In this document: one piece after another, positions 1 to 10,345 of the stretch
Numbering within the stretch: the first letter of the stretch is position 1
Layout: each line of letters opens with the position of its first letter
DNA from: Heliocidaris erythrogramma
Lineage: Eukaryota > Echinodermata > Echinoidea > Camarodonta > Echinometridae
Direction of reading: 5' to 3'
Length of the DNA stretch: 64,000 bases
Assembly: GCA_025617745.1 (NCBI GenBank)
Contig: CM046856.1
Location: 32,792,208 to 32,856,207 of the forward strand
Program-made: the position numbers and the translations under genes
The notes under the pieces: generated by a model
Database searches by the model: none
What the model was told of the DNA's origin: nothing
Seen by the model: only the letters and a program-made list of their open reading frames with translations

Positions 1-782
1 ATCAATATTGAAGTCGCCCATGAAGAAAATACGTTTCTTGATTATGTAATTATCATTCATCAATGTATCAAAATATGAAGTAAATGAAGAAATGCTTGAT
101 TTTGGTTGACGATATATAATCCCAACTACAACATTTCTTTCTGATTTGCACTCGATTTCAATGCATAAAGAATCAACACCTTCACACTGCTGTGAGAAAT
201 CACAAAATTTGTACTTCAAGTCCCCTCGAACAAATAGACCGACTCCACCGCCGCGGCCACTAGGTCGATCAGCATGCAGGAATATAGCCTTCAATTGAGA
301 AGGGAACATTAGAGGTTGAATTAATCCACGTTTCCGATATGCCAATCACCGAAAAACAAAATCTGATATTCGAAAGAAAACTGTGTATATGATCGAAATT
401 TTGAAATAAACTTCTTGCATTGAAGTGAATCATGCTAAAGTTTCCTGTTATAGAATTCAATTATTTCATTGAATTCAGAGGTCAAGTAGTATCTTGCATT
501 GGTGGAGAAGGCATGTTCGTCCTGATCATTCCCAACATGGTATTCATCGTGCCCAGCATTACTACTTGTATTTGCATCAACAAATTCGCCTTTAGAACAA
601 AATAATGACTGAAATTCCGAGTCATCAATTTCAACGAATGGCAAAGGGTGAGTAAAGTTAACGTTTGCAGAAAGTATATTAGTTACCTTGACATTTAAAC
701 TCGAGTCTGCTTTAGAATAATCATTCAACATTACGATGACTAATGAGACGTACAAGACAATACGAAACATCCAGAAACTCAA
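1..782 (-). pseudogene. LINE ORF2 N-terminus and endonuclease domain, frameshifted, runs off the left edge
   Basis: The frame from 782 to 435 gives an Asn/Ser-rich leader. A frame change near 450 leads into the endonuclease start (MIHFNARSLFQNFDHI, then GISETW). After a second break near 270 the protein continues as GGGVGLFVRGDL, then GIIYRQP, and reaches FMGDFNID at positions 1-40. FNARSL, SETW, IYRxP and GDFN are consecutive motifs of the apurinic-like (EEP) endonuclease that nicks target DNA for LINE insertion. The reverse transcriptase would lie left of the window. Two frameshifts make this a pseudogene. Confidence 0.78.
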
Positions 783-928
783 TAAGAAACACGTAAAATA
801 ATAAGGCCTAAAAGTTTGTTAAATTACTACCTTTTATTGATAATAAAAGGGTCAAATAAATGAGTACATTAGAAAAAATAATTTAAGGAGAGAAAGTGAA
901 ATGCATCAGCATTGTATAATTATTCTTG

Positions 929-1776
929 TCACAATTTTTCCAAGTATTGTTTACAGCGGATAGTTCTGCGGATCGACTTTCCATTTGTGGTGGATATCAG
1001 GACTACGATTCGACCATCAGAGGACCAAGCCCCATTGACCTTTGGGTGTTTCTTTGCGGTCCACAGAAGCTCCTGATTTGTGGGAGTTAAAGCCTCATCT
1101 ATTCCCATACCGGTAACTTTCAGCTTTCTCCTTGCGCGCAGGACAGTGTTCCGGACTCGGTATGAACAGAATTTGACAATGATGGCACGAGGCTTCTTGT
1201 TCTTCAGAGTGGTGCCCCCGGACCCAGAGTCTAATGTCGCTTTATCAACCCTCGAAGCAACACGATGCGATCTATCGAGATCGTTCACGGTCAGATGAAA
1301 ACGCTCAGCAGCTACGTGACAAATGACCTCGTCTGTATTCTCCGTACCATTTTCTTTCACACCGTAGAACTTCAGACAATTACGACGAGAATATTGATCG
1401 GTCTCATTCATGACCAGCTTCAAGTTGTTGATGGATGTTGCCTGTTCATTGATGACATTATTAAGCCGCTTAATTTCAGCTTTTTTGACACAAAGCGATG
1501 ATTCAAGCTCCATTAACTTCCCATCAATGTTTTCAACACTTTCCTTGAAATCCGCACTGGATTAATTTTCTCTAATTGGTCTAAGCGTTGAATGAATTTG
1601 GATAAGTACATATCAATAGCCTTTTCTATAGTCTTTCCAATTGCATTGAGAAAAGTGTCAGATTGGAGGTATTCTTCGACAGCCTCTATGGCTGCAGCTT
1701 CTGCTGCAGCTTTCGTCTTAGCCGACATTTTGGTTACAAATTTATGATTGAAGAAACTGGCACAAGAAACACTCAC
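929..1776 (-). pseudogene. LINE ORF1 protein (RNA-binding), frameshifted
   Basis: Two adjacent reading frames, 1776-1513 and 1513-929, together make one protein of about 270 residues broken by a frameshift near 1550. The first part is alanine-rich and helical. The second begins with a heptad-like helix and then has an RRM-like segment (YSRRNCLKFYGV) followed by the C-terminal block PRAIIVKFCSYRVRNTVLR and later ALTPTNQELL. These are the hallmarks of L1-type ORF1 proteins (transposase_22 family), which coat LINE RNA as trimers. A single-base frameshift separates the halves. The identification rests on the motif pattern. Confidence 0.72.
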
Positions 1777-2927
1777 TGTTTATACATATTGTTAACGCAG
1801 GATTGAACGTGCAAATCGATGTTTCACTGTAATAATATATATCAAGAGTATATTTAAGATGGCAGATATATGATTGAAGACTTTTGAAGTGTTATACTGT
1901 ATAATTGAGATGACCGATATAGTTTCCCCTCAATATATATATAATATATATATATATAATTAGTTATGATATGATTATATTATATTATCCTTTAACGTAG
2001 AATAAAGGCCCTTCTGGCTCCAATCAGACTATATTTTCGAGGCGCGAAAGCGTCAGAGGACTCTAGACAGGACGTCGGGCGGGCAGGCACCGACAGAACT
2101 AGTGATCATCGGCGTCCGCCCTTATGTCGAGCGGGCTTCGCCTGACTCCCGTTTGCTATACTGACAGGTGCCGGGCGACTTCTCATCACTAGTGTTCAAA
2201 GGGCTCCCCCTAGCCCCGACCAATATGTGAGAGGGTAGATTTAAAGCGAAAAATACGCTCAACTCCCGGGCGGATTTGAAATTCGGCGACTTTGTGGCGA
2301 TCTACAAATTCGGCCGGAGATCGTTGGATATGTAAAACAGGCATTAAGACTTATATGATGAATAAGAAAACATTATGAAGCTTTTTAGTTGTTTTGATTA
2401 ATTTGGAGGTTTAAAATGTACTTTTTTCAAATTTTGATTTTGGCAGTTGCTGGACATAAATATCAAAACCGTTGAGGAAATTACATTTGCAGAGAAACAT
2501 CACATTTCCGTTTCGGATGTGATGTGATGTTATCTCTGAAAAGGACTTGCCCGGTATACATTGTTGTAAAAACTTGTATGATGACTGAATAAATATTGTC
2601 AAGATTGTTGGTTGTTTTTGATAAAATTCCAGGTTGGTCATTCACTATCAACGCATTGCATTCGAAATTGATGAACCGACCATTATAAGGTGCATATTAC
2701 CTCTCTCTTTGAACTGTGCTATTTTCTAAACTAGTAACACAATCACAAAATTAAGCATTTTAAAAGATTCCTTAACAGTGTCTTCAAATGGTTGAATCCA
2801 CACTATGAATAATTTATAAGTTGAGACTCACGAGAGATAGTGTATCAAATATAGTAGGTGGATCAAAAAGGTGGAAAAACACATATAAACATGATAAAGA
2901 GGAGATACAAAATGGACATAGGGAGAG

Positions 2928-2989
2928 GGAGAAAGACAGGGGAGAAAAGGAGAGAAAGAGAGAGAGAGAGAGAGAGACAAACAGACATA

Positions 2990-3026
<37 letters not shown>

Positions 3027-3030
3027 GAGA
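2928..3030. repeat. (GA)n-rich low-complexity tract
   Basis: About 100 bases of GAGA with occasional CA or AA interruptions. Apparent open frames across it on both strands (Arg/Glu or Ser/Leu repeats) are composition artefacts. Confidence 0.9.
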
Positions 3031-3532
3031 CAAATAATTCTTTCACCCACGGCTACATTTAGCAAAGTGTTATTTTTTTACACCTCAAAGTGAAAGTTCT
3101 CTCCTAAAATTTTGTAAATCTGTCAAAAAATCTTTCAGAATTTAAAACAATCCAGCAATAACATCATGCAGCTGGGATATTTGCCCTTTCCTGTAATTTC
3201 TGAGTGTACATGTTTAAAGCGACATCACTCGATCATTCTTTAGGAGGGAGATTCGGACCCAATCTGCCAACAGGTTTGACGAAAATTTCTGAAAAGCAAA
3301 ATAAATTATGAATAAGGTTATTGTCGACAAGAGTCAATCAAGTCTTAGAATTATCAAGTTTTGCCAACAAATAAGTGTCTTTCTGTCATACCATACAATA
3401 AGAGAAAAACCCGACAAAGGTCTTCATATTATTTTGAAGCTGGGAATTTTAGAATTTAGGACAACAATTATGAATTTATCAACTGAAATGTGAAGAGGGG
3501 CGTGTCACACTCCACATCTTCCAGGAAAGTTC

Positions 3533-3582
3533 TGTTTCTGAATACGTGTTATGGGCGGCTCCATAACACGTATTCAAAAACA
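3533..3582. repeat. Short near-perfect hairpin in intron 4 of SLCO gene A
   Basis: The 15-base arm GAATACGTGTTATGG (3540-3554) is followed by a 6-base loop and its exact reverse complement (3561-3575). The pairing extends outward to about 3533/3582 with one mismatch. It lies 43 bases beyond the exon 4 splice donor, inside the intron. It may be a tiny inverted-repeat element remnant. Confidence 0.85.
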
Positions 3583-3624
3583 AAACCTTGCTTGAAGAGG
3601 TGCCCCTGTGTATTAAGTACTTAC

Positions 3625-3746
3625 TGGGTAGTTCTCGTGGAAATGCTCCGAGCGGTACAGCAATGAGAAGAATAAAGAAACCAGCTAAGACGTAACCAAT
3701 CCACCACGCCCCCACCCATCCAGGGTCCTCATCTGTTAGCTCCGCC
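3625..3746 (-). CDS. SLCO: SLCO gene A exon 4 (OATP signature, helix 6)
   Basis: 122-base exon with acceptor TTGTACAG before 3746 and donor GTAAGT after 3625. Entry phase 2, exit phase 1. It encodes an acidic loop, the signature DPGWVGAWWIGY and helix 6, ending in FPRELP. Its length and phases equal those of gene B exon 4 exactly. Confidence 0.92.
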
Positions 3747-6700
3747 CTGTACAATGATAATCTTCAAAGTGAGCAGAATGCAGACGACACCAGCTTACAC
3801 AAAACCAAATTCACCTCGTCCCCGGTCATCCAGGGCAGTGGCGGATTTATGGGGAGGGGTTTTACCGGCCCTTGCCTACCGACCCCCCCCCCCCCCCCTT
3901 TGTAACCAAATTGGCACAACCCAGAAAAGTTATGGACTTTATCATTATCCTTGAACAAGGAATCCCCTTGTTGGTAAGCATTCTTCAATCTTGTCAATCT
4001 GAGACATTTCGGGGCTGTTGCACAAAGAAAGGCAATGAATAATATTTGAATTCAGGCAATAAGCAATCCAAACTAATTGGACATTTTAGACCCATTAATC
4101 AGTGACAACGGGACAGTTGTGACGTTGATGATTTTGTTCGAGTCGCGGTTGGTTTCATGACTTGTCACTATAACGATGAATCCGTGGATTCTTCTATGAA
4201 GAGCTTAACATTTATTATCCCCTAATTATTTTCATCAATCATTCGTAACAGCGTATTTATCATTCTCTCAATCCCGCTACATAGATTTCGTACACTGTGT
4301 TGTATCCTTATTAAAAGGTCACCATTGTATCACTACATTGTGCGCTTTCCTTAAATCGCCTAAAAACGATGTCCACCCCCCCCCCCTTTTTTTCCTTTTT
4401 TGGTTTACTTCATTTATTTTTATCTTCCTCTCTCACTATCTTAACAAGCACAAAATAAGTGATGAGTTGCATATCATTCTTGTTTAGACGGATAATGCTA
4501 CATAATGCGCACGAGCATGGTTAGTGAAAAGGAAATGTGTCGAATACATTCTCCATTTGTTCTTCATCAGCCAGATATTTTGATGTTCCATCCATGATTT
4601 CCGATGAATTTTAGTCTCAATATCTGAAGCAATGCCAAATTGTAGCTGTAATTATTTCAAATCGGTACTTCGCCAAAGTTCACGGCACTGCAATCGAAGT
4701 AGTCCAGCAGATTGTTGCAAAGAAATCGATGGAATTGTGCTCTGTTTCTATAAAAGGTAGAGTTTTTGATGATGAATAATTCTGGATATGGAGCCACCAA
4801 AAAATTGGGCCTTGGGGACCCTGGGGCCCATTTTTTAAAAAATGGCCCTCTCGGGGTCTTTCCCCTTCAAAGTTGATGTAATCAAATAAATCTAGTGTGA
4901 TATAATGAAATATCATGTAATATTTCCCAGCCTCTAAAATCAGACAAATCCTTTTAGGTGCCCATTTTTCAAATAAAAGGCCATCCTATATGTCAAAATA
5001 TTATAAAGCCGCTGATTTCTTGAATATAAGTAAAATGCTTCTATTTGTGATCAGTCAACATTACGTCTCTGAAATCAACAAAATAGGTGCCACATGTGGC
5101 GATTATAACAAAAAGGCCCATAAAGGCCCAAATGATTCATCTGATTAAAAAAAAAATATTTGGTTTAAATTCTTAAGTACTGGGAGTTAATTGTCATCGT
5201 GAGGGTGGTAGTCTGGGAAGTAGGTGTTCTGATGTGGCCCAAAACATTTCAAATATTGTCCCTTTCTTCTTTGATATACCTCTTAAATTTAAAGGAGTTC
5301 ACAAGGCCTGAGCCAACTTATTCAACACTTGTTCAATACCATTATTAGTCTCTAGTTATGATTCATGTCTGTGGTGTATGTAGTGTGGCCACGGCCATTG
5401 CAGGGGTTCTGGCATCATGGGGAGAACTGCACCAGTTTTACTTGGTGGATGAAATTTGAATTTAAATCAAGGCCATCGATTAGGGGCGGAGTGGGTCCTA
5501 TCATCTTCTTTTCACATTAATCCCCCCCCCCCAATCTCTCTCTTTCTTTCTCCCTCTTTCTCCCATTTTTTCCGCCGCTAGATCTGGGGGACGTGCCCCC
5601 TGCTGCCACGCCACCGACTCACGTAGATCATCACGGTCTCAGATGATAAGAAAATATACAGTATATATATATATATATATCTATATATACACTATGAATT
5701 ACTCTGAATTAAAGTTAAATAAAAAAAAAAAAGATTTAAAAAATGAAATCAGCTGACAAACGCTCAGAATGGAATGCCGATGTATTCATATGAACTTACC
5801 CGTCTGGTAGATGAATATCAGTGAAGAGGGTAAGACAAAGACCCGCAACCACATACCCTACCGCTGGACCTAATGTACTGAGAGCGAAGAAGGTTCCTAT
5901 TGGTGAGAGGGGGAATGGTAAAATGAATAACCCTGATAATACTCATGACAGGGGTGCCCCTGGAACATCATGAAAGAGTATGCGTGATCAAGTTTCTGAA
6001 ATATTAACTACACGAAAGAGGGGAAATGGTAGTGCTATTAAAGATTACGAACCTTTTCGGTGTCTAGTTTGACGAATCCTAATTTGAAGCTATTAGACTG
6101 CTAATATACAACGTGCCCTAAAATGCGAAGGACTGAAAATAGAGCATGAAGAGAGCCGACAATCATGATGTTCCTTAAAATATCATTTGTAAATTACATC
6201 TAAATGAACCAAAATGATATAGGCCTACGTTCTGGATATTTAACCCATTAAGACCAAGGGATCTGCAAGACAAGCATTTAAGAATAACCAGGGTTACCAG
6301 ACTGGAACACAATCAACAATATGCCCTCAAAAGCATCACAAATGAGTTGGTTTGCGATTAGCAGGTCTTATAGTTATTTGATTATTACGGATACATCGCA
6401 ACCCTTTTAATAAGAATGGACCCTTAACTTGCATTACGGAGAACTGATCACCGTCATTTATGGACCGAAATCGGCAAATGGCACTACATTCCATATAGTT
6501 AAAATCACTATTCAATTCCTTTAAAGCCCTTCACATAAGGGGTCCAAGTCATGTACCCCTTCAAAAACACTTTGCCAAAGTATAATAAGATGATAACATA
6601 AAATCAAGAGCTATAGAGAAAAAGGATGACACAAATGCACCATTACCGAGATAAAGTCCGTTGTTTTTAACCGTCACGCTTTCATCAATAATTGCAATAC

Positions 6701-9269
6701 CAAGCGTGTAGACTGGTATGGAACCCAATGCCAGTAGGACCTGAGCCCCTCCAAACACGAAGATGTAACGCGATAAATCATCACCAGTCTGGCCATCCGA
6801 GCACTGTTCGTCGAGGACATCGTCACTCCCCTTTTCGCAGATCCCTGGGTCCCCGTCCCCATCGTGAAAGTTCTCGTAGGAGTCCGTCGTGAAGTGGGGC
6901 AGCGCAAAGAGAAGAGCGCCCAACCCCATGATCAGACAGCCAACAGAAAGCCACTTGGGCTTGTGACCACGCCCGCCGATGAAAGCGACGAAAAGAATGA
7001 AAATGATATGGGTGGTTTCGTAGATGCTGACGAGAACGCCGTATTCTTGGCTGCGGAGTTGGAATCGACGTTCAATCGATGTCGCACTGCTGCCGGTAAG
7101 GCCACTGTTCAGCATACCCTACATTGACATAAAAAATCATTAAAAAACAGTGATTTGTGAGTAGACTAGTAGACGAACCCCTACGCGCTAGCAAAGAATA
7201 GGGCACACACGGAACCCAAGTCCGAGTTGGGTTTCGTGCGCGCAAATTTATGTTAATATACTTCATTTTCTTCACACTCCTTATACTGTTAACCCAACTA
7301 GTGCCTGGTAGAGTTCTATGAGGATGATTTTATACATTCGAGCTGTATGCAAATATTTTTGATACAAACTTTAAACAAGCAACGTTTTTCTTTTCCGACA
7401 ACTTAGCTGAAAATTTCAAAAAAAAAGGGAAAAAAAGGGTCCTTAGCCTTTCAAATATGCCGACAAGTGTAAAGCAGGGAAAAAAGGTCATCATATCTTG
7501 CTATTTATACATGCAGTCTTTGAATAATTCAGTGGGATGTGAAACCCCCGTGCGGATGTCCTTGTCTTAGCAACAACAACCCAACCATAACATGTGAGTT
7601 ATTATACCCATACTACGTTCTAAGATTTAAGGATTAGGAACAAAACTGTCCCAGTGGATTTGTTCAGGGCTATGCCATCTCAAGACATAGACATACATCT
7701 CAATGTACATCGGAAACCTACTTTCACAAGGTTATATGGCTTTACGATGTGGCAAAAACTCCATCAAATCTCTTGATGTATCTGAAATCTGAAATCTGAA
7801 ACATTATACTGCATGTGATAATCATAACGGTTTAATAGGATATTGTGATTATCTGCACATCCAATCATGCGCTAGCTTAGACCTACTCTGTTTCAAGGTA
7901 ATTGATTTCTCTTTTCATTATGATTGCGAACGTGCTTGGTGTATTCAATCACATAACGACCTTTAACGAAGACAGAATTAATCCATTTTTACCCTTTTCA
8001 AGCTGTTTTTCTTTTCAATTTCAACGAGCATAGTGCTTTTAGCGGAACTAGGAGCCTCCTTAACAGTCAACAATGGGATACTTTGGACTATACAAAGTAT
8101 CCCATCTTATAGTGAGCCCCCCCCCCCCCCTCGTCATTGAGACCTGTACACACTTCGAAATAAAGGTACAATTTTGCACCCTTCAAATGCAACACTGGCA
8201 GCAACTTTTTGGGTGCAACTTTGCACCCTAAGAAGCTTTTTGCACCTTTAAGGGTGCAGTTAGCTACCATTTGCACCCTTAAAGGGTGCAGAGTTGTACC
8301 CTTTAGAAAAGGTACAAATTTGCACCCTTTTGGATGCAAACGTTCTGCACCCTTAAAGGTGCAAAGTTGCATCTTTTAGGGTGCAAACGGGCAAACAAGA
8401 ACAAAAAGGTACATTTTGCACACTTTTTCTATTTGAGGATTATATCATCATAGACATGTTTATCCAAAAAGGAACCGTAAAAGAAATTTAACCGAATTTG
8501 GAACACATTACCGAACTACCCCCCCCCCCCCCTTTAAGCGGATCCTGTTCTTATCACCTCTAAATTTGATACCCTTTTTCTTGATTTTTGCTATTTTTAT
8601 ACCTTAAACGCGTAACCCGGGTTACGCGCCTAATGCAGAAAAAGTACCCTTTTAATCCGTTTTCGTGTACTCGGATGATGTACAGGCCTCAATCAGACAT
8701 GCCCCCCCCCCCGGAGTTTCGTTGTTGGTAACAAAAGCGTTTAAATTGCCCCAGGCTAACCCCATTGCCTCATCTCTTCCTTCTAATCTTTTAATAAAAC
8801 TTTCCTATTGTTTTGATAATTTGATTGAATAATATTCAAGTGTTAAGAATAATCTTACTTGGAAGAAAACAACTGCGCACATGGCGACGAGAAGCCAGGG
8901 AGCCGAGTTGAATCTCTGAAGACACTGCGGAGTCCACCCACCCCATCCCCATCTTAACGTCTCTGAATCGATCTTTTCATAAGTACCTCTTCCTCCTTTT
9001 GTTCCATCTATACACCCTCCATCACCTCCTCTTTCTTCTTCTTTCACCCATACCCTACCGTTCTCTCCACCCTGTATGCTATCGGTAGCACCGCCATCTT
9101 CATCACTTGCACTGCAGGCTACCGTTTCGATGGTGTCACTCTGCACCACGCCCATCTCAAACCTGAGAGACCCGTCACCATCTTCACTCGTCACCACCTC
9201 ACTGTATTTGCATCCGCCGTCGTAAGGATCACCCGTCTTGGTAGAGTAAGATGATGCAGTGATTGTCAT
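3625..9269 (-). CDS. SLCO: SLCO gene A: organic anion transporter, coding exons 1-4 (3' half outside the window)
   Basis: Spliced minus-strand gene; coding segments 9269-8859, 7118-6647, 5896-5800 and 3746-3625 (about 367 codons). Members of this family are 12-helix plasma-membrane carriers that exchange amphipathic organic anions such as bile salts, steroid conjugates and thyroid hormones. The cytosolic N-terminus is about 110 residues, acidic and Gly-rich, and leads into GWTPQCLQ and helix 1. Exon 2 carries TSIERRFQLRSQEYG and LFALPHFTT, exon 3 helix 5, and exon 4 the family signature DPGWVGAWWIGY. Splice sites are canonical GT/AG, with junction phases 0, 1, 2 and 1, identical to gene B. 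The wording around the PHFTT motif is closest to the SLCO4 branch. Exons for helices 7-12 and the Kazal-like loop are not in the window. The substrate is unknown. Confidence 0.88.
3836..3900 (+). mobile_element. hAT-like MITE end fragment
   Basis: Begins with CAGTGGCGGAT, the terminal motif seen in complete copies elsewhere in the window (for example 60964-61275), and contains the same GGCCCTTGCC segment followed by a poly-C tract. No matching right end was found nearby, so it is truncated. Confidence 0.55.
3901..5799. other. Intron 3 of SLCO gene A
   Basis: AT-rich sequence of about 1.9 kb with no ORF I can support. It contains a poly-C/poly-T tract near 4373-4400, a poly-C tract at 5521-5531 and a TA microsatellite (5661-5690). 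Around 5560-5620 there is a fragment resembling the inside of a GC-tract MITE. Confidence 0.6.
5661..5690. repeat. (TA)n microsatellite
   Basis: About 30 bases of alternating T and A with one C interruption, in intron 3 of SLCO gene A. Confidence 0.9.
5800..5896 (-). CDS. SLCO: SLCO gene A exon 3 (helix 5)
   Basis: 97-base exon with acceptor CCAATAG and donor GTAAGTTC. Entry phase 1, exit phase 2. It encodes a short membrane helix of the form FFALSTLGPAVGYVVAG followed by a loop ending in HLPDG. Gly-Pro-Ala-Val-Gly here is the GPA(L/V)G motif of OATP helix 5. Same length as gene B exon 3. Confidence 0.9.
6647..7118 (-). CDS. SLCO: SLCO gene A exon 2 (helices 1-4)
   Basis: 472-base exon with acceptor TCAATGTAG and donor GTAATGG. 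Entry phase 0, exit phase 1. It encodes the end of helix 1, the TSIERRFQL stretch, helices 2 and 3 with the GGRGHKPKWL turn, and an acidic extracellular loop with two cysteines after PHFTTDSYE. A further helix with YTLGIAIIDE closes the exon. SIER and the DE motif at the exon end are strongly conserved in OATPs. Confidence 0.93.
8160..8400. repeat. Cluster of TGCACCC/GGGTGCA palindromes
   Basis: About a dozen copies of TGCACCCTT or its complement AAGGGTGCA, often directly adjoining so that hairpins such as TTGCACCCTTAAAGGGTGCA form. It lies in intron 1 of SLCO gene A, flanked by poly-C tracts at 8108-8120 and 8519-8532. It looks like a foldback-type minisatellite. Confidence 0.85.
8859..9269 (-). 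CDS. SLCO: SLCO gene A exon 1 (cytosolic N-terminus and helix 1 start)
   Basis: 137 codons from the ATG at 9269 to the donor CAA|GTAAGA. The first 110 or so residues are hydrophilic, Gly/Asp/Glu-rich and variable. Then comes GWGGWTPQCLQRF, equivalent to the CGW...LQ motif just before helix 1, and the helix start LLVAMCAVVFFQ. A good 3' splice site (CCATTCCAG) ends at 9280, only about 10 bases upstream of the ATG. This suggests a separate noncoding first exon, which I could not place. Confidence 0.85.
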
Positions 9270-9885
9270 GTTGATTGACCTGGAATGGAAAAAAAGGAAT
9301 ATAAGAAGAAGTTTGGGGTGATTCGACTCGAGAACTTTCCGAGTTTGAGCACGTGGATTGAGGTGTTATTTGTAGGTTGTCATGCTTTGGTTATAGAAGA
9401 TCTTGTAAGAATTTTTCGGTAACACCATGTGAGGTACAAGAACTGTTGGTTATTCTTTCACGGAGATTAACCAGTTCTGAAAAGAAATAAAGTTCAGTGA
9501 ACGACAGTATTATTTCGGTATGGTTTGAAGTAAAGGAGTTGGGCAATAATGGCGCAGACTTGCTACCGGCTGGTATAACGTTTGCCAAGATATTTTTTTG
9601 GAAAGTGTCTCCACTACGATACAAACCCCTGTCAATGATTTCAAATATAAATACACGTGCATAAACCACTGTGTAATGGAATAGTAATCAAAGTCAAACC
9701 ACAGGCCCGGGTTGAATAGAGTGCAGATTAATGCCTGATCCGTTTCCCTGATTCGACCTATCTCGTTTACAGGTTGCCGGGTTATTCTATGTCAACATAC
9801 ACTTATATGCTATGTTAGCCAAGCCTCAGGTAAGGTTTCAGATCGTCAAGAAGTAACAGCTGTAGAAGAAATTATGCATTCTCGA

Positions 9886-10180
9886 AAATGAAATAGGGTT
9901 CATCATTCCGGAAATGGCAATATAGGGTCCACTATTCCGGAGGTTCGCAATTCCAAAAAGTGCTATATAGTTATATTGAAATTTGGCCATTATGATGAAA
10001 TTGAAATTTCATTTCATAATGAATTAGTGAATTTGAACTCTCTTCCGTTTGCCGAATTAGGACCTTTTTTTGTCGGAATTACGAAACTTATACATGTATA
10101 AACGAACCTTTGGAATAATAAACCTTCGGAGTAATGCAACATATCTTCGGAATCATGAACCCCCTTGTCATGCTTGTAGG
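9886..10180. mobile_element. TTCCGAA palindromic element, diverged copy
   Basis: Contains motifs of the type ATTCCGGAGGTTCGCAATTCC in the left half and the complementary CCTTCGGAGTAATG and TCTTCGGAATCATGAACCCC in the right half. Same family as 19908-20150, 42769-43098 and 55588-55680, but more decayed. It lies about 600 bp upstream of SLCO gene A. Confidence 0.65.
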
Positions 10181-10257
10181 GGAAATTTGTAGAGATTGAT
10201 GCCACCTAGGTATCACTTGAAATCCTGTAGCCACTTCTTCATTCAATCACAAAATTG

Positions 10258-10345
10258 TAATACTACTACTACTACTACTACTAATAATAATAATACTTGG
10301 ATTTATATAGCGCCTTTTCCACAGGATACAAGGCGCTTTTCAATT
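10258..10345 (+). repeat. (TAC)n/(AAT)n microsatellite with a SINE-tail-like segment
   Basis: ACTACTACT repeats run into AATAATAAT, then ATTTATATAGCGCC with CAAGGCGCTTTTCAA following. GCGC(T)-TATA-type segments beside a trinucleotide repeat are the usual 3' ends of the SINEs in this window (compare 35230-35270 and 45740-45806). Only the tail is recognisable. Confidence 0.5.

Larger units (their letters stand above)
1..2340 (-). mobile_element. LINE-A, 5' part of a decayed non-LTR retrotransposon
   Basis: Minus-strand reading gives, in order, a GC-rich leader (about 2340-2040), an AT-rich stretch, ORF1 (1776-929) and the beginning of ORF2 (from about 782) with its endonuclease domain running off the left edge. 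The order leader, ORF1, ORF2/endonuclease is that of a jockey/CR1/L2-type LINE. The reading frame is broken at least three times, so this copy is dead. It lies on the 3' side of SLCO gene A exon 4 and in the same orientation, so it probably sits inside intron 4 of that gene. The 2340 boundary is approximate and rests on where GC-rich sequence begins. The exact clade cannot be assigned because the reverse transcriptase is outside the window. Confidence 0.75.
2341..3620. other. Intronic sequence of SLCO gene A, no gene seen
   Basis: AT-rich sequence between LINE-A and exon 4. I searched it for the expected SLCO exon 5 (a domain with NPTF and LPKF motifs in gene B) and found none, so exon 5 of gene A is probably left of the window. 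It holds a GA-rich low-complexity tract (2928-3030) and a hairpin (3533-3582). Confidence 0.6.

Noticed and set aside
2814-3093. Overlapping open frames on both strands (Ser/Leu or Arg/Glu repeats)
   Set aside because: They are translations of a GA microsatellite; no start context, domain or splice structure.
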